Assembly: GCA_963732905.1 (NCBI GenBank)
Contig: CAVTBM010000007.1
Span: forward strand, 264,822-328,821
Origin: DASQZK01 sp963732905
Lineage (GTDB): Bacteria; Bacteroidota; Bacteroidia; Bacteroidales; GCA-2748055
Length of the DNA: 64,000 nucleotides
Direction of reading: 5' to 3'
The position numbers and the translations under genes are program-made. Shown here piece after piece: positions 18,308 through 27,904 of this stretch. Each line of letters opens with the position of its first letter. The stretch's first letter is position 1. The notes below the pieces were generated by a model, which did no database searches, had not been told where the DNA came from, and saw only the letters and a program-made list of their open reading frames with translations.

Positions 18308-18631
18308 ATGGATTTAATTGAGATGCATTGCAGATCACTTCCCCGGGGAACACTACCTCTGGTGGAGGGTGAAATAAACGATTATCTTAAGCAGTTAGCC
18401 CCGGGATGGATTGTCGGAAAAGGTACAATACTCAGACGTGAATTTATGTTTGAGGATTTTAACCGGGGTGTGGTTTTCGTTAATGATATTGCAGCCATTG
18501 CGGATGCGGAGAATCATCATCCTGATATTGGGCTGCATTACAATAAGGTGGAGATTGAATTATCTACTCACAGCATAAATGGCCTGTCGGTAAACGATTT
18601 TATTATGGCCGCTAAAATTGATCAGATTTAA
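18308..18631 (+). CDS. Pterin-4a-carbinolamine dehydratase
   Basis: This 107-residue protein dehydrates 4a-hydroxytetrahydrobiopterin, recycling the pterin cofactor of aromatic amino-acid hydroxylases. The family signature is complete: E-x-x-HHP (His70, His71, Pro72), YNKVEIEL, THSINGLS and a terminal AAKID. Length fits the family. No phenylalanine hydroxylase is in the window. It starts about 230 bp after the SDR stop and is followed after 37 bp by the Cu-Zn SOD gene. Confidence 0.92.
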   Translation: MDLIEMHCRSLPRGTLPLVEGEINDYLKQLAPGWIVGKGTILRREFMFEDFNRGVVFVNDIAAIADAENHHPDIGLHYNKVEIELSTHSINGLSVNDFIMAAKIDQI

Positions 18632-18668
18632 ATATATCCTAATTATAAATAATTTCGGAGGAAATGTA

Positions 18669-19247
18669 ATGAAAAAAATGAAGTTTATGTTCGAAGGTCT
18701 TGCTGTCTTAACCTTGTTTCTGGCTCTGAGCAGCTGTAATTCAAATCCACGGCAGCAAATGCAGTCCCCTTCTAATGAAATGTCCGGACCAGAGGTAACC
18801 AAAGCGGTGTGTGTTCTGCATCCTACAGAGGGTAACCAGGTGTACGGAACGGTTACCTTCACCAAGGTCGACAGTGGTATTCATATTGTTGCAGACGTTC
18901 ATGGCCTCACAGAAGGTAAACATGGATTCCATGTTCATGAATATGGTGATTGCACGGCAGCTGACGGTTCATCGGCAGGAGGTCATTTCAATCCTGAAGG
19001 TGTGAAACATGCAGGTCCGGGTGATGCCATCAGGCATGTGGGTGATATGGGAAATTTAACTGCAGATGCCGACGGTAATGCCACCCTGGACATGACTGAT
19101 AACCTGATGACTTTCTCCGGTAAGCATTCCATTATCGGACGCGGAATCGTGGTTCACGCCGGTGCTGATGATCTGACATCCCAGCCTTCCGGAAATTCAG
19201 GACCCAGGGTTGCTTGTGGGGTCATCGGGATTGCAGCGGAAAAATAA
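18669..19247 (+). CDS. sodC: Cu-Zn superoxide dismutase lipoprotein
   Basis: A 192-residue SodC with lipoprotein signal (ALSSC, Cys23), which places it in the envelope, where it converts superoxide to peroxide and oxygen. Copper ligands are His88, His90, His106 and His163; zinc ligands His106, His114, His123 and Asp126; the disulfide pair is Cys95-Cys183. The catalytic Arg is in GPRVACG. The ATG at 18669 has GGAGG seven bases upstream and gives a proper signal peptide; an upstream in-frame ATG (18618) overlaps the dehydratase gene and was rejected. Confidence 0.93.
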   Translation: MKKMKFMFEGLAVLTLFLALSSCNSNPRQQMQSPSNEMSGPEVTKAVCVLHPTEGNQVYGTVTFTKVDSGIHIVADVHGLTEGKHGFHVHEYGDCTAADGSSAGGHFNPEGVKHAGPGDAIRHVGDMGNLTADADGNATLDMTDNLMTFSGKHSIIGRGIVVHAGADDLTSQPSGNSGPRVACGVIGIAAEK

Positions 19248-19499
19248 CCGTAATAGCAATCACCACAAGATTTTCTTTAACCGGGAGTGACGGAAAAACA
19301 TATGCTGAATGGAATTTATCCTGAAGATTCTATGGCAATTGGAGATTAGGGATAAATCGCAGTGCAAACCATTGACGATTATATGATTCTTCTGGCTTAA
19401 GGTTTGGTTTACCGGTTTTTCCGGGGCACTCCCGTTATTTTATTTGGAATTTGTTCTGTTACCGGGCTTTATAAGCGCCGCTAATCAGCAGATGTCCTG

Positions 19500-19784
19500 A
19501 TGCTAGGATTGAAACCAGAACACAAAAAATATATCCGGCCGGTAACCGGACTTATCATCTTTGTCGCAGGCATTGTTTTAATGCTTATCCCCTTTATTCC
19601 CGCAGGATATATCCTGATCATCGCCGGGGCTTTTTTACTGGCACCTGAGATCCCCTTTATGAAGCGCTTCCTCGGGAAATTAAAAAAATGGGACCATAGC
19701 CACCGGATTGAAAAGGCAGAGCAAAAAGTGAATGAAATTGAAGATAAGGTGAACAGAACCCTGATCGATGACGGGAAAAAATAA
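19500..19784 (+). CDS. Small membrane protein with C-terminal charged helix
   Basis: A 94-residue protein: one long hydrophobic hairpin at about 15-50 (GLIIFVAGIVLMLIPFIPAGYILIIAGAF contains a central Pro/Gly turn), a short amphipathic stretch, and a Lys/Glu-rich coiled-coil tail. The IPFIPAGY turn recalls the PGPGW family of putative membrane proteins. Function unknown. It is isolated, with 250 bp of unassigned sequence on the 5' side and a shared terminator downstream. Confidence 0.72.
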   Translation: MLGLKPEHKKYIRPVTGLIIFVAGIVLMLIPFIPAGYILIIAGAFLLAPEIPFMKRFLGKLKKWDHSHRIEKAEQKVNEIEDKVNRTLIDDGKK

Positions 19785-20200
19785 TCTTAGTGTATTTATT
19801 CGTGAAGCAGAATAAAGGTTTACCGGTACCCATATATATGGAAGAGTGGTGACCACAATTTCCTGTCGTGTGTGGAATTATTTTCACAGGTTGAATGTAC
19901 GACAGGATAAACGGCGGGGAAAAACAACGACCTGAACTCTGGCATGATTTTACTTCCTGAAAATGGACAGACAGGCTTTCATAACAGTGAGATATGGCAG
20001 CCGGAGAGCCACTGAAAGGTGAGAGTGGTCGTGTAAATCCTGACAGCCTGTTCAATATATACATTTAGCTTTTCAATGAGGTTTATTTGCAAAAGAACAG
20101 GCCGCCTTCATTTTATGAAAAATGATGCGGCCTGTTTTATCTCTGTGAAGCTATCTTTCAAATATCCTCCGATTCCGGGGTTTCAGCAGGAAGATGCCGG
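19785..20200. other. Intergenic region between convergent genes
   Basis: This interval separates the plus-strand small membrane protein from the minus-strand cupredoxin gene. Apart from the inverted repeat at 20096-20136 nothing is recognised; the reading frames inside lack credible starts and composition. Confidence 0.5.
20096..20136. terminator. Bidirectional terminator hairpin
   Basis: A perfect 10-bp inverted repeat, AACAGGCCGC (20096-20105) and GCGGCCTGTT (20127-20136), has T-rich tails on both sides (TTATCT on plus, CTTTTGC on minus). It lies between converging genes and most likely ends the cupredoxin transcript. Confidence 0.75.
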
Positions 20201-20659
20201 TCACTTCACGATCAGCTTACCCTTCATGCCCGCCTGGAAATGCCCTGGAAATGTGCACAGGTATGTGTACTCCCCTTTTTCCGTTGGCGCCGTGAATTCT
20301 ACGGTTGCCGATTCGCCTGCACCTACCAGTTTGGTTTTGGCCAGGATCTCGTCATCCCAGGAACTGTCGATGTAATCGTTGGAGGGATAGGACAGTCCGT
20401 CACTGACAAAAGCAGACGGATCTGCATCTTTTTTTAATAGGATGAAATTGTGGGCCATCTGCGCTTTTGGAAGATTGCTGATGGTCTTCAGTGTCACTTT
20501 GATCTTTTGTCCCGGGCTTGCATCGATCTCTTTAACGGAATACTGCATTTTGTCGAGCCCCTGGATGTTCACTACTTTAACCTGCTGGCTGTAACCGGTC
20601 AATGGACGGGCAAGAAACACCCCGGCAAGAACGATCAGCAGTAAATACTTTTTTTTCAT
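20201..20659 (-). CDS. Azurin-like type 1 copper protein
   Basis: A 152-residue exported cupredoxin with signal peptide (about 1-24). Copper ligands fit azurin: His70 in MAHNF, Cys135, His140 and Met145 in YLCTFPGHFQAGMKG. Azurins shuttle electrons in the periplasm to terminal or nitrogen oxide reductases, or to peroxidases. A long insert between the ligand regions (YPSNDYIDSSWDDEI) is also azurin-like. No partner reductase is in the window. Confidence 0.9.
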   Translation of the reverse strand: MKKKYLLLIVLAGVFLARPLTGYSQQVKVVNIQGLDKMQYSVKEIDASPGQKIKVTLKTISNLPKAQMAHNFILLKKDADPSAFVSDGLSYPSNDYIDSSWDDEILAKTKLVGAGESATVEFTAPTEKGEYTYLCTFPGHFQAGMKGKLIVK

Positions 20660-21184
20660 GATTATGATAATTTAAAATCGTTTTTAAAATAACAAATTAA
20701 CCACCCTAGAGTTTATCCGTGCCCGAATATTCTGCAGCTGAAACGAGGTAATCTCATCTCGTACCGTATAAATCATCACGGTTTGTAACCGATTCGGGAG
20801 ATGGCTTTTTATATTATTACTGGCGGGCATCACGGGCCGGGCTCTTTGTTCTGTTCATTTTTCGAATTCGTATTCCAATTAAAAGATAATCTTGTCAGAA
20901 CCTCATCTGTAAGAGTAAAATTAAACAGTACTGAGGATCTAAGAACCGAATCCGCATTATAAGTCTTTTTGTGACCGTTTCTTCTTGAATAGCTTGCCTG
21001 AAATATCCGGGCGATTCCCGATATGATATTCCCCAACGGCACAAAAAACAGAGATAGGTTTGTTTATTTCGTTCTCTTTATAGAAATTGGAAGAATACTT
21101 TATCTTTGATTCGGTTCTCAATCGAAAAATAACAAACTAACAAACTAACTAATAAACAAACTACCTACCTAACTACCTAAACAT
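20660..21184. other. Divergent intergenic region upstream of SusC
   Basis: The region lies between the minus-strand cupredoxin gene and the plus-strand SusC gene. It contains the candidate SusC promoter and, at about 21125-21180, a low-complexity ACAAACTAACTA-type leader just before the SusC ATG. A 70-codon minus-strand frame at 20830-21042 has no recognisable features. Confidence 0.55.
21077..21108 (+). promoter_or_regulatory. Candidate promoter of the SusC/SusD operon
   Basis: TATCTTTG at 21101-21108 matches the Bacteroidota -7 box TAnnTTTG; TTTA at 21077-21080, 20 bases upstream, is a weak -33 box. The leader to the SusC start would be about 70 nt. Confidence 0.45.
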
Positions 21185-24100
21185 ATGAAAATTTCAAGTC
21201 ACTCTTACCTGCTGGCTTTATTCCTGTGCTTCCTGCTTTCCCCCCAACAAAATCTGATAGCCCAGGCGCTTACTATCAGCGGTACTGTCACCGACGCTGT
21301 AACCGGCGAAGCTGTGATAGGGGCTAATATCATAGTGAAAGGGACAACCAGGGGAACCATTTCAGATCTGAATGGCGCGTACTCCATCAGCGCAAATTCA
21401 GGTGAAACACTTCACTTTTCCTTCGTGGGTTATCTCCCACAGGAAGTTACCGTTACCGGAAAGACTGTTATCGACATTTCACTCGCTGCCGACAGATCGG
21501 AAATCAGCGAGCTGGTGGTAATCGGATATGGTACTCAAAAGAAAGAGGACCTGACTGGTTCTGTTACGGTTGTGGATGCCGAGGAAATGCGGCAGTCCAA
21601 TTATACCACCTTTGATAAGGCGCTCCAGGGAAGGGCAGCCGGAGTTCTTGTCACAGGCGTATCGGGCCAGCCGGGACAATCGGCTTCAATCCTTATCCGT
21701 GGTATCGGATCGATCAGCCGCAGTGCAGCACCTTTGATCATCATCGATGGGATGCCGGTCAGTACTGAATTTCTGACTTCTCTCAATCCTCAGGATGTTG
21801 AATCGGTACAGATCCTCAAAGATGCGTCCGCCACTGCAATCTATGGTGCAAGGGGCGCTAACGGGGTTATCATGGTTACCACAAGGCGGGGAAGCAACGG
21901 ACCGGCAAAAATCGATTTCAGCGCAAATTTCGGTGCAAATGTTCTTCCACGAACCTATGATGTTATGAATGCTTCACAGTATGCAGAATATAACAAAGCT
22001 GCCTATGCAAACATGGCTATCAACGATCAGAAGAATATGTATTATAGAGTTTATTCTGATTCGGCAAGAATGTCCAATAATAATTTTGGGACCGATACTG
22101 ACTGGCAGGATAAAGTAAGCAGGATAGGGACATCTCAGAATTATAGTCTGAGCAGTTCAGGGGGAAATGAATTCAGTAATTTTTATGTCGCAGGGAACTA
22201 TTCAACGGAAGAAGGCACCCTGATCAATACAGCCATATCCAGAATTGGTCTGACTGCCAACTCAAATTATAAAGTCGGAAAACGCTTCAAATTTGGAGAA
22301 TCGTTATCATTTTCAACCGTAGACATCACAGATGTAACCAATTACGGTAATGGTAATGCCTTTCAGGTAGCTTTGGTTACTTCACCTTACATGCCTCTAT
22401 ATGATGAAAACGCCATCGGAGGATACGGAGGTCCAACCGATACACTGACAGGGATCAATGAACGTACAAACCCCGTTGCGGAGCAAATGCTTAACAGTGT
22501 AAAAAGAACCCGGAATAAGATGTTTTCATTGGCATATATGGATGTTGAACTACTCAAAGGACTGACCTATACGATTCGTGTCGGCGCCAATTATAACATC
22601 AATCATTACAAATTGTATAACCCGGTATATACGCTCGGTAATCTGAAGCTTAGAGATAACGCCGTTTCAAAACTTGAAGAATCAAATTATTATGATAATG
22701 AGTTGCAGATGGATAATCAGATATCATACACAAATTCTTTCGGAAAACATAACATAAGTGCTGTTGCGGTCTGGGAAAGGTTTTCGTCAACCAATAAATA
22801 CAATTCTGCGGTGGGTACCGAGCTCAGTGATCCGAAACTGCCCGCGTTAAACCTTGCCAATACCCCCATGGATGTTAAGGGTGGCGAAACTGACCACAGA
22901 CTGGAATCCTACCTTGCAAGGGTACAATACAGTTATGCGGACAAATATCTCCTAACGGCCAGTTACCGGGTGGACGGATCAACCCGCTTTGGGCCTAAGG
23001 GAGGACGGTACGGAGAATTTCCGTCCTTCTCGCTCGGATGGAAATTAAATGAAGACCTGCTGCAAAATGTTGAAGCGATCAATATGCTGAAGCTACGTTT
23101 TGGATGGGGTATAACGGGCAACGAAAACCTCGATGATTATCAATATTTAGCATTGCTTGATCCTCCGAAAAACAGCCGGTACATCTTTGGGGTTAACCAG
23201 GACCTTTGGCTTGGCGTGGCACCTACGTCTTTCCAGCCCAACCCGCTTATCAGATGGGAATCGGCCAAAATGACGAATTTTGGTGTCGATTTCAATGCTT
23301 TCAGGAACAGGCTGCAATTAACGGCAGAGTATTACATAAAAAATCAGAATTCGATGCTTGTCAGTAAGCCCATTTCTGTGATATTCGGAAAGAAGAACTA
23401 TGACAGCGAAACCTCAAAGGTAGGAGCCTGGGTAAACCTCTCTCAAATTCAAAACCGTGGTTTCGAATTCAGTGGCTCATGGAGGAAACTCGAAGGTGAT
23501 TTCAACTATACCATTTCTGGAAATATTTCGACAATTAAAAATGAAGTGACAGATCTTGCTGTTGATGATATTATAACGGACTATACGATTACTTCCACTG
23601 GCCATACTATCGGAAGTTTTTACGGATTTGTCGCAGAACGGATCATCCAGCAAAGTGACTATGATGCAGATGGTAATTACCTCTATGCTAAACAAGAAGA
23701 TGGGACCGCGCCTGGAGATATCAAATTCAAGGATCTGAACCATGATGGCATAATCAGTGATCTTGACAGGACTATTATAGGGAAAGCGTTGCCGGACTTC
23801 ATTTATGGTATCAATTTCGCCGGGAACTTTAAAAATTTTGATATCGTTATTTTTGTTCAGGGAATGCAAAATCTCCAGGTATATAACAATCTGATGTCCC
23901 AGATTAACATTGCATCAGGTGATGTGACAGGAAAAGATCAGAACCGCCTGGTAGATTGCATGGATTACTGGACTCCTGATAACCCCTCAACAACGATGAC
24001 GAGGATTAGCATTGTGGATGAAAACAGGAATTCAAGGATTTCCAGCTGGTACGTTTATGAAGCTTCTTTTATCCGTCTCAAGACCTTACAGATTGGATAT

Positions 24101-24325
24101 ACACTGCCGAAAAGTTTGACTTCCAGGTTAAATATTGACAACCTTAGAATTTTTGTCAGCAGTAACAACCTTTATACGATCACCAGGTATCCGGGTTATG
24201 ACCCTGAAATTGCCGGCAGCACGGATCCTCTGAAAACAAATGGTGATCCTCTGAAAATGGGTGTTGACGAGGGTAATTACCCGGTACCCCGTTCATTCAC
24301 CATTGGTGTTAACCTGAAATTTTAA
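21185..24325 (+). CDS. SusC/RagA family TonB-dependent outer-membrane transporter
   Basis: A 1046-residue glycan or oligomer importer. Order: signal peptide (1-27), carboxypeptidase-D-like/CNA-B domain (about 30-105), TonB box region ELVVIGYGTQKKEDLTGSV, plug domain with the SusC hallmark LQGRAAGVLV and IRGIGS, PLIIIDGMP, then a 22-strand barrel ending GVNLKF. It has no N-terminal STN extension, so no anti-sigma signalling is expected. It works with the SusD lipoprotein 18 bp downstream as a pedal-bin complex. Substrate class cannot be read from the sequence; the nearest enzyme is an alpha/beta hydrolase. Confidence 0.95.
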   Translation: MKISSHSYLLALFLCFLLSPQQNLIAQALTISGTVTDAVTGEAVIGANIIVKGTTRGTISDLNGAYSISANSGETLHFSFVGYLPQEVTVTGKTVIDISLAADRSEISELVVIGYGTQKKEDLTGSVTVVDAEEMRQSNYTTFDKALQGRAAGVLVTGVSGQPGQSASILIRGIGSISRSAAPLIIIDGMPVSTEFLTSLNPQDVESVQILKDASATAIYGARGANGVIMVTTRRGSNGPAKIDFSANFGANVLPRTYDVMNASQYAEYNKAAYANMAINDQKNMYYRVYSDSARMSNNNFGTDTDWQDKVSRIGTSQNYSLSSSGGNEFSNFYVAGNYSTEEGTLINTAISRIGLTANSNYKVGKRFKFGESLSFSTVDITDVTNYGNGNAFQVALVTSPYMPLYDENAIGGYGGPTDTLTGINERTNPVAEQMLNSVKRTRNKMFSLAYMDVELLKGLTYTIRVGANYNINHYKLYNPVYTLGNLKLRDNAVSKLEESNYYDNELQMDNQISYTNSFGKHNISAVAVWERFSSTNKYNSAVGTELSDPKLPALNLANTPMDVKGGETDHRLESYLARVQYSYADKYLLTASYRVDGSTRFGPKGGRYGEFPSFSLGWKLNEDLLQNVEAINMLKLRFGWGITGNENLDDYQYLALLDPPKNSRYIFGVNQDLWLGVAPTSFQPNPLIRWESAKMTNFGVDFNAFRNRLQLTAEYYIKNQNSMLVSKPISVIFGKKNYDSETSKVGAWVNLSQIQNRGFEFSGSWRKLEGDFNYTISGNISTIKNEVTDLAVDDIITDYTITSTGHTIGSFYGFVAERIIQQSDYDADGNYLYAKQEDGTAPGDIKFKDLNHDGIISDLDRTIIGKALPDFIYGINFAGNFKNFDIVIFVQGMQNLQVYNNLMSQINIASGDVTGKDQNRLVDCMDYWTPDNPSTTMTRISIVDENRNSRISSWYVYEASFIRLKTLQIGYTLPKSLTSRLNIDNLRIFVSSNNLYTITRYPGYDPEIAGSTDPLKTNGDPLKMGVDEGNYPVPRSFTIGVNLKF

Positions 24326-24343
24326 CTAAATAAATTGGATCCA

Positions 24344-25894
24344 ATGAAATCAATATACAGATTTACATGCATATCCGCTTTACTGCTGCTGGCCGGTTCT
24401 TGTGATAATTTCCTTGACATCCAGCCGAAGGACCGTGTAACAGAAGACAGTTTTTATAAGACTGCTTCGGATGCTATCCAGACGGTTACTTCCTGTTATG
24501 ATCCCCTCAAAATGCATTCTATCAATACGAAATTTTTCTATTTATTTACAGCCTTCTCCGATCATTCCGTCAACGAAGCAGCGGCAATAAATACCTTCTC
24601 CTTTAATACTTCCAACAGTGATGTTTCTGATATTTACACCTACTTATTTAAAGGTAATTTCAGGTGTAACCTGGCTCTGGATAAAATACCGCCGATCGAT
24701 ATGGATGAAGATGAAAAACAGGTGTTACTCGCACAGGTCTATTTCCTCCGGGCATTATATAATTTTTACCTTACGACAATCTATAATGAACCCCCGCTGG
24801 TCCTGCATTTGATCGATGATCTCGACGTTCAGCTGACGAATTCGACCCGGCAGGCGTTTAAAAATTCCATTGTCAGCGACCTGAAAATAGCCATTGACGG
24901 ATTACCTGAAAAATGGGATGATGCCAACGTTGGCCGGGCTACCCGGGGCGCTGCACTGGCTTATATGGGGAAAACATACCTCTATTTCCAGCAATACGAC
25001 AGCGCAGCCTTTTACTTCCGGCAGGTGCTCGACCTGGAAACCAGTGGTGTTTACGGCCTTCTGATGCCAAAGGGAAAAGATTCACTTGATTATTGTTATG
25101 CATACCAGGCGAACTTCTCAGCCCTTGACCTTACCACACCCACCGGAAATGTGTATGATTCCGAAAATAACCTGGAATCTATTTTCGAAATCCAGTTCAA
25201 CTATGGAGGTTGGCAGATATGGGATGGCGGATGGCAGGCTGACGGGTCTCTGACCGCCCTGTACTTCGGCCCTGATGGGTATAAAAACCTTGCCCCCACC
25301 AAAGTGTACCGTGACAGGTTCGAAACCACAACAAATCACCCGGCGGGTCTGAGTTGTGATCCCCGACGCTATGTTATGTTTTATGAACCCGGAGATACGA
25401 TCTACTACATTGACTCATCAATACCACCTGTACCATGGAGTAACGGTGCCAATATGAACAGTGCGATCAGTGAAGGATTCGGATGGGCCAAATACTTCAA
25501 TCCTGCACATATTGGCAATAACGGCCCAACGAACTTAAAACTAATGCGGTATGCCGATGTATTGTTGATGATGGCAGAAGCTGATTTCATGAGAAACGGC
25601 GAAGTTAGCACTCCCCTTGGCGTTGAATGTATAAACAAGGTAAGAAGAAGGGCCGGACTCGAAGAAATTACGGAGGTAACCAGGGCAGCGATCATGCATG
25701 AAAGGGAAGTTGAACTGGGGTTTGAATGGCTCCGTTTCTTCGACCTGGTTCGCTGGAGTCAGCTGGATGATCCCTGGGTAGATATCGAGGCTATAATCCC
25801 TAACTTCAAGATAGGCAAAAACGAATACCTCCCGATCCCCCTGTCAGAAATCAACCTCTCCAGAGGATCACTGAAACAGAACCCTGGATGGTAG
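24344..25894 (+). CDS. SusD/RagB family nutrient-binding lipoprotein
   Basis: A 516-residue surface lipoprotein that caps the SusC channel. The lipobox LLLLAGSC gives Cys at about 20, followed by the typical NFLDIQPKDRVTEDSFYKT. SusD TPR-like helices and the C-terminal signature (RYADVLLMMAEADF, VRRRAGL, ERELGFE-like EREVELGFEWLRFFDLVRW, PIPLSEINLS) are complete. The ATG at 24344 is chosen over a TTG nine bases upstream. It pairs with the adjacent SusC gene. Confidence 0.95.
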   Translation: MKSIYRFTCISALLLLAGSCDNFLDIQPKDRVTEDSFYKTASDAIQTVTSCYDPLKMHSINTKFFYLFTAFSDHSVNEAAAINTFSFNTSNSDVSDIYTYLFKGNFRCNLALDKIPPIDMDEDEKQVLLAQVYFLRALYNFYLTTIYNEPPLVLHLIDDLDVQLTNSTRQAFKNSIVSDLKIAIDGLPEKWDDANVGRATRGAALAYMGKTYLYFQQYDSAAFYFRQVLDLETSGVYGLLMPKGKDSLDYCYAYQANFSALDLTTPTGNVYDSENNLESIFEIQFNYGGWQIWDGGWQADGSLTALYFGPDGYKNLAPTKVYRDRFETTTNHPAGLSCDPRRYVMFYEPGDTIYYIDSSIPPVPWSNGANMNSAISEGFGWAKYFNPAHIGNNGPTNLKLMRYADVLLMMAEADFMRNGEVSTPLGVECINKVRRRAGLEEITEVTRAAIMHEREVELGFEWLRFFDLVRWSQLDDPWVDIEAIIPNFKIGKNEYLPIPLSEINLSRGSLKQNPGW

Positions 25895-26292
25895 AAACAT
25901 CTGGCATAATGGATAATTACCGGTATTATTCATTAATACTTTGATACTGTAACTCACGGAATTTACCTGATTCCTGTACTATTTTACATAGGTAGTAATC
26001 GGAGCTTCTCCTGAATCGTCATCTGTACCGACGTATGATATCCTGGTACTCACCACTAAAGGGTCTGTACTATCGCCGGACAGGAAAAAACCGATGATCA
26101 CATATCATCTTTATTATCCAGCTTCACCCCTTTACGCAAATGATGTTAGTAAACCTTCCGGCAGACTTGGTACCGGAATCATCATCGAAGGTGTAGTAAA
26201 GAGAATCCTGCAACATTTTATAAGTAATATTCGACATATGAACAAAAGGATTCGTACCCCTCGTGAATAAGAATAACTAACAACCAAGTATC
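25895..26292. other. Intergenic region with decayed coding sequence
   Basis: Between the SusD gene and the hydrolase gene no intact gene is seen. The minus strand carries coding-like pieces in shifted frames, listed separately as a gene remnant. Confidence 0.5.
25979..26237 (-). pseudogene. Possible decayed small gene, at least two frameshifts
   Basis: Read on the minus strand, one frame begins MSNITYKMLQDSLYYTFDDD and runs 36 codons to a stop; a second frame continues KLDNKDDM; a third gives SGDSTDPLVVSTRISYVG and ends at a TAG at 25979. The three pieces have protein-like composition and would join into one product of about 85 residues if two small indels were repaired. No family recognised. 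The case is suggestive only. Confidence 0.4.
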
Positions 26293-27378
26293 ATGAAAAA
26301 AATAATTTTTATCATGATGGCATTCCTGCCATCGGTTATATATTCCCAGGGCCCGACACCTGCCGACTGGGGTCTTGAACCCTGCAGGATCTCCGGGAAT
26401 GACCTGGGAGAAATAAACTTTTACGTAACTAAGGATGGTATCAATACCGACAAACCAATCATGTTCCTGTATAGTGGTTGTTCCGGACTTCCTGCCATGC
26501 TGGTTGTTCATCATGAAGATAAATATTACCAGTTGGGGACCATTCCCCCGGATGAGATCCATTCTTTTTCTAAACAATATCATGTGGTCCTGCTGGGCAG
26601 AGCCGGGACACCCTTTTGCGATACGGTTAAGGTTGACGAGTTTAATCCTTATAAAAACCTGGAGAATTACCGGCCTTCGGATGAATATATCAGAAGAAGC
26701 GGCATGGAATGGGAGGTGGCAGCAATTTCAGCCGTCATCGATACGATAAATACCTTTCTCCCAAACAGAGATAGTATTATTGTAGCCCTGGGGATATCGG
26801 AAGGAGGAAGAATCATGAGCCGTGTGGCAGCAGAAGACCATCGGATAACCCACCTGGTGTGCACAGTAAGTGGAGGGTTAAACCAGTTCTATTCAAGCAT
26901 TATTAACCTGAGGATGGATGCAGCATCAGGAAAGATCAGTCATGTAGAGGCACAGGAACAGATCAACTCACTGTTTGAAACTTACAAAGCTATCTACAAC
27001 AACCCGACAAGTACGGAAAAGTGGTATTACGGCCATCCGTATAAACGGTGGGCGGGTTTTTGCAGTGATATTCCCGTAGAGCATCTTGTTAAATTGGATA
27101 TTCCGATATGCCTGATAAACGGAACATCAGACAGGAGTACTCCGATACTTCAGGCTGATTATATTATGCTTGAATTTATCCGCCAGGGAAAAACTAACCT
27201 GAGCTATTATGCACTTCCCAATTTAAATCACCAGCTTTATGAAGTAGTGATTGATGAAGATGGGAAAGAACATGCAATGTCAAAAAGAAGTGAGGTTTTC
27301 AGTATGATCAATGATTGGATTCAGGGACATTTACGTCCGGAAACTCCTGGCCCGGGCACGACAATTACGGGTAACTGA
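26293..27378 (+). CDS. Secreted alpha/beta hydrolase
   Basis: A 361-residue exported protein with signal peptide (1-18, VIYSQG). An alpha/beta hydrolase triad is visible: nucleophile Ser169 in GISEGG, Asp280 in NGTSDRSTP and His313 in PNLNHQLYE; the oxyanion region is FLYSGCSG. Four cysteines may form disulfides. Esterase or peptidase activity is likely, but the substrate is unknown. It follows the SusC/SusD pair by about 400 bp and may act on the same nutrient. Its stop abuts the convergent cupin gene. Confidence 0.75.
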   Translation: MKKIIFIMMAFLPSVIYSQGPTPADWGLEPCRISGNDLGEINFYVTKDGINTDKPIMFLYSGCSGLPAMLVVHHEDKYYQLGTIPPDEIHSFSKQYHVVLLGRAGTPFCDTVKVDEFNPYKNLENYRPSDEYIRRSGMEWEVAAISAVIDTINTFLPNRDSIIVALGISEGGRIMSRVAAEDHRITHLVCTVSGGLNQFYSSIINLRMDAASGKISHVEAQEQINSLFETYKAIYNNPTSTEKWYYGHPYKRWAGFCSDIPVEHLVKLDIPICLINGTSDRSTPILQADYIMLEFIRQGKTNLSYYALPNLNHQLYEVVIDEDGKEHAMSKRSEVFSMINDWIQGHLRPETPGPGTTITGN

Positions 27379-27726
27379 TCACTCAAACTCCTTCGGCACC
27401 CCGCAAATCATTCTGAAGGGCTTGTTCCCCTTATTAAGGTACTGATGCTTCTCATTGGGATTAACCAGGGCGAAATCACCTGCCTTGAGAGGTGTTTCTT
27501 CGCCCTTTTCATTAACCAGTGCACCTTCACCTTCGATGATATAATTCATGTGTTCATAATCGTGGGAATGGTATGGCGTATGACCACCGGGTTCAACTGT
27601 GAAAACACGATAGGCATAAACCGGCGCACCGTCTACCGCCGAAAGGGGGACCTGTTTCCAGGCGCCTGTTGCCCCTTCCATATTTACCTTCACTTTGTCA
27701 ACCTTGTCAATTGATATAATCTTCAT
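27379..27726 (-). CDS. Small cupin-domain protein
   Basis: A 115-residue single-domain cupin. First motif GGHTPYHSHDYEHMNYIIEGEG supplies His, His, Glu and His ligands; second motif NPNEKHQYLN supplies the last His. Such proteins bind a divalent metal and range from dioxygenases to isomerases and sensors. The start at 27726 (MKIISIDKV) is chosen; ten more residues upstream are possible but atypical. It is convergent with the hydrolase gene and divergent from the MDR gene. Confidence 0.85.
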   Translation of the reverse strand: MKIISIDKVDKVKVNMEGATGAWKQVPLSAVDGAPVYAYRVFTVEPGGHTPYHSHDYEHMNYIIEGEGALVNEKGEETPLKAGDFALVNPNEKHQYLNKGNKPFRMICGVPKEFE

Positions 27727-27904
27727 GATACCTAATGATTTTGATGATCCATTCATGTTATGCCCCGGCCATCCTGCCGTTTAGAAAGTTGCCGGGCCCT
27801 TTCTTCCCGCACAGCCCTGCAAGTTAAACATAAACCGCCTTAGAGCGTTACAACTATTTCATCTTTCTTTATAGAAATTGAAAAAAACGAAAAATTGTTG
27901 AGAT

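Noticed and set aside
20830..21042. 70-codon minus-strand reading frame upstream of susC
   Set aside because: No start context, no recognisable motif or membrane segment, and it overlaps the likely susC promoter region.
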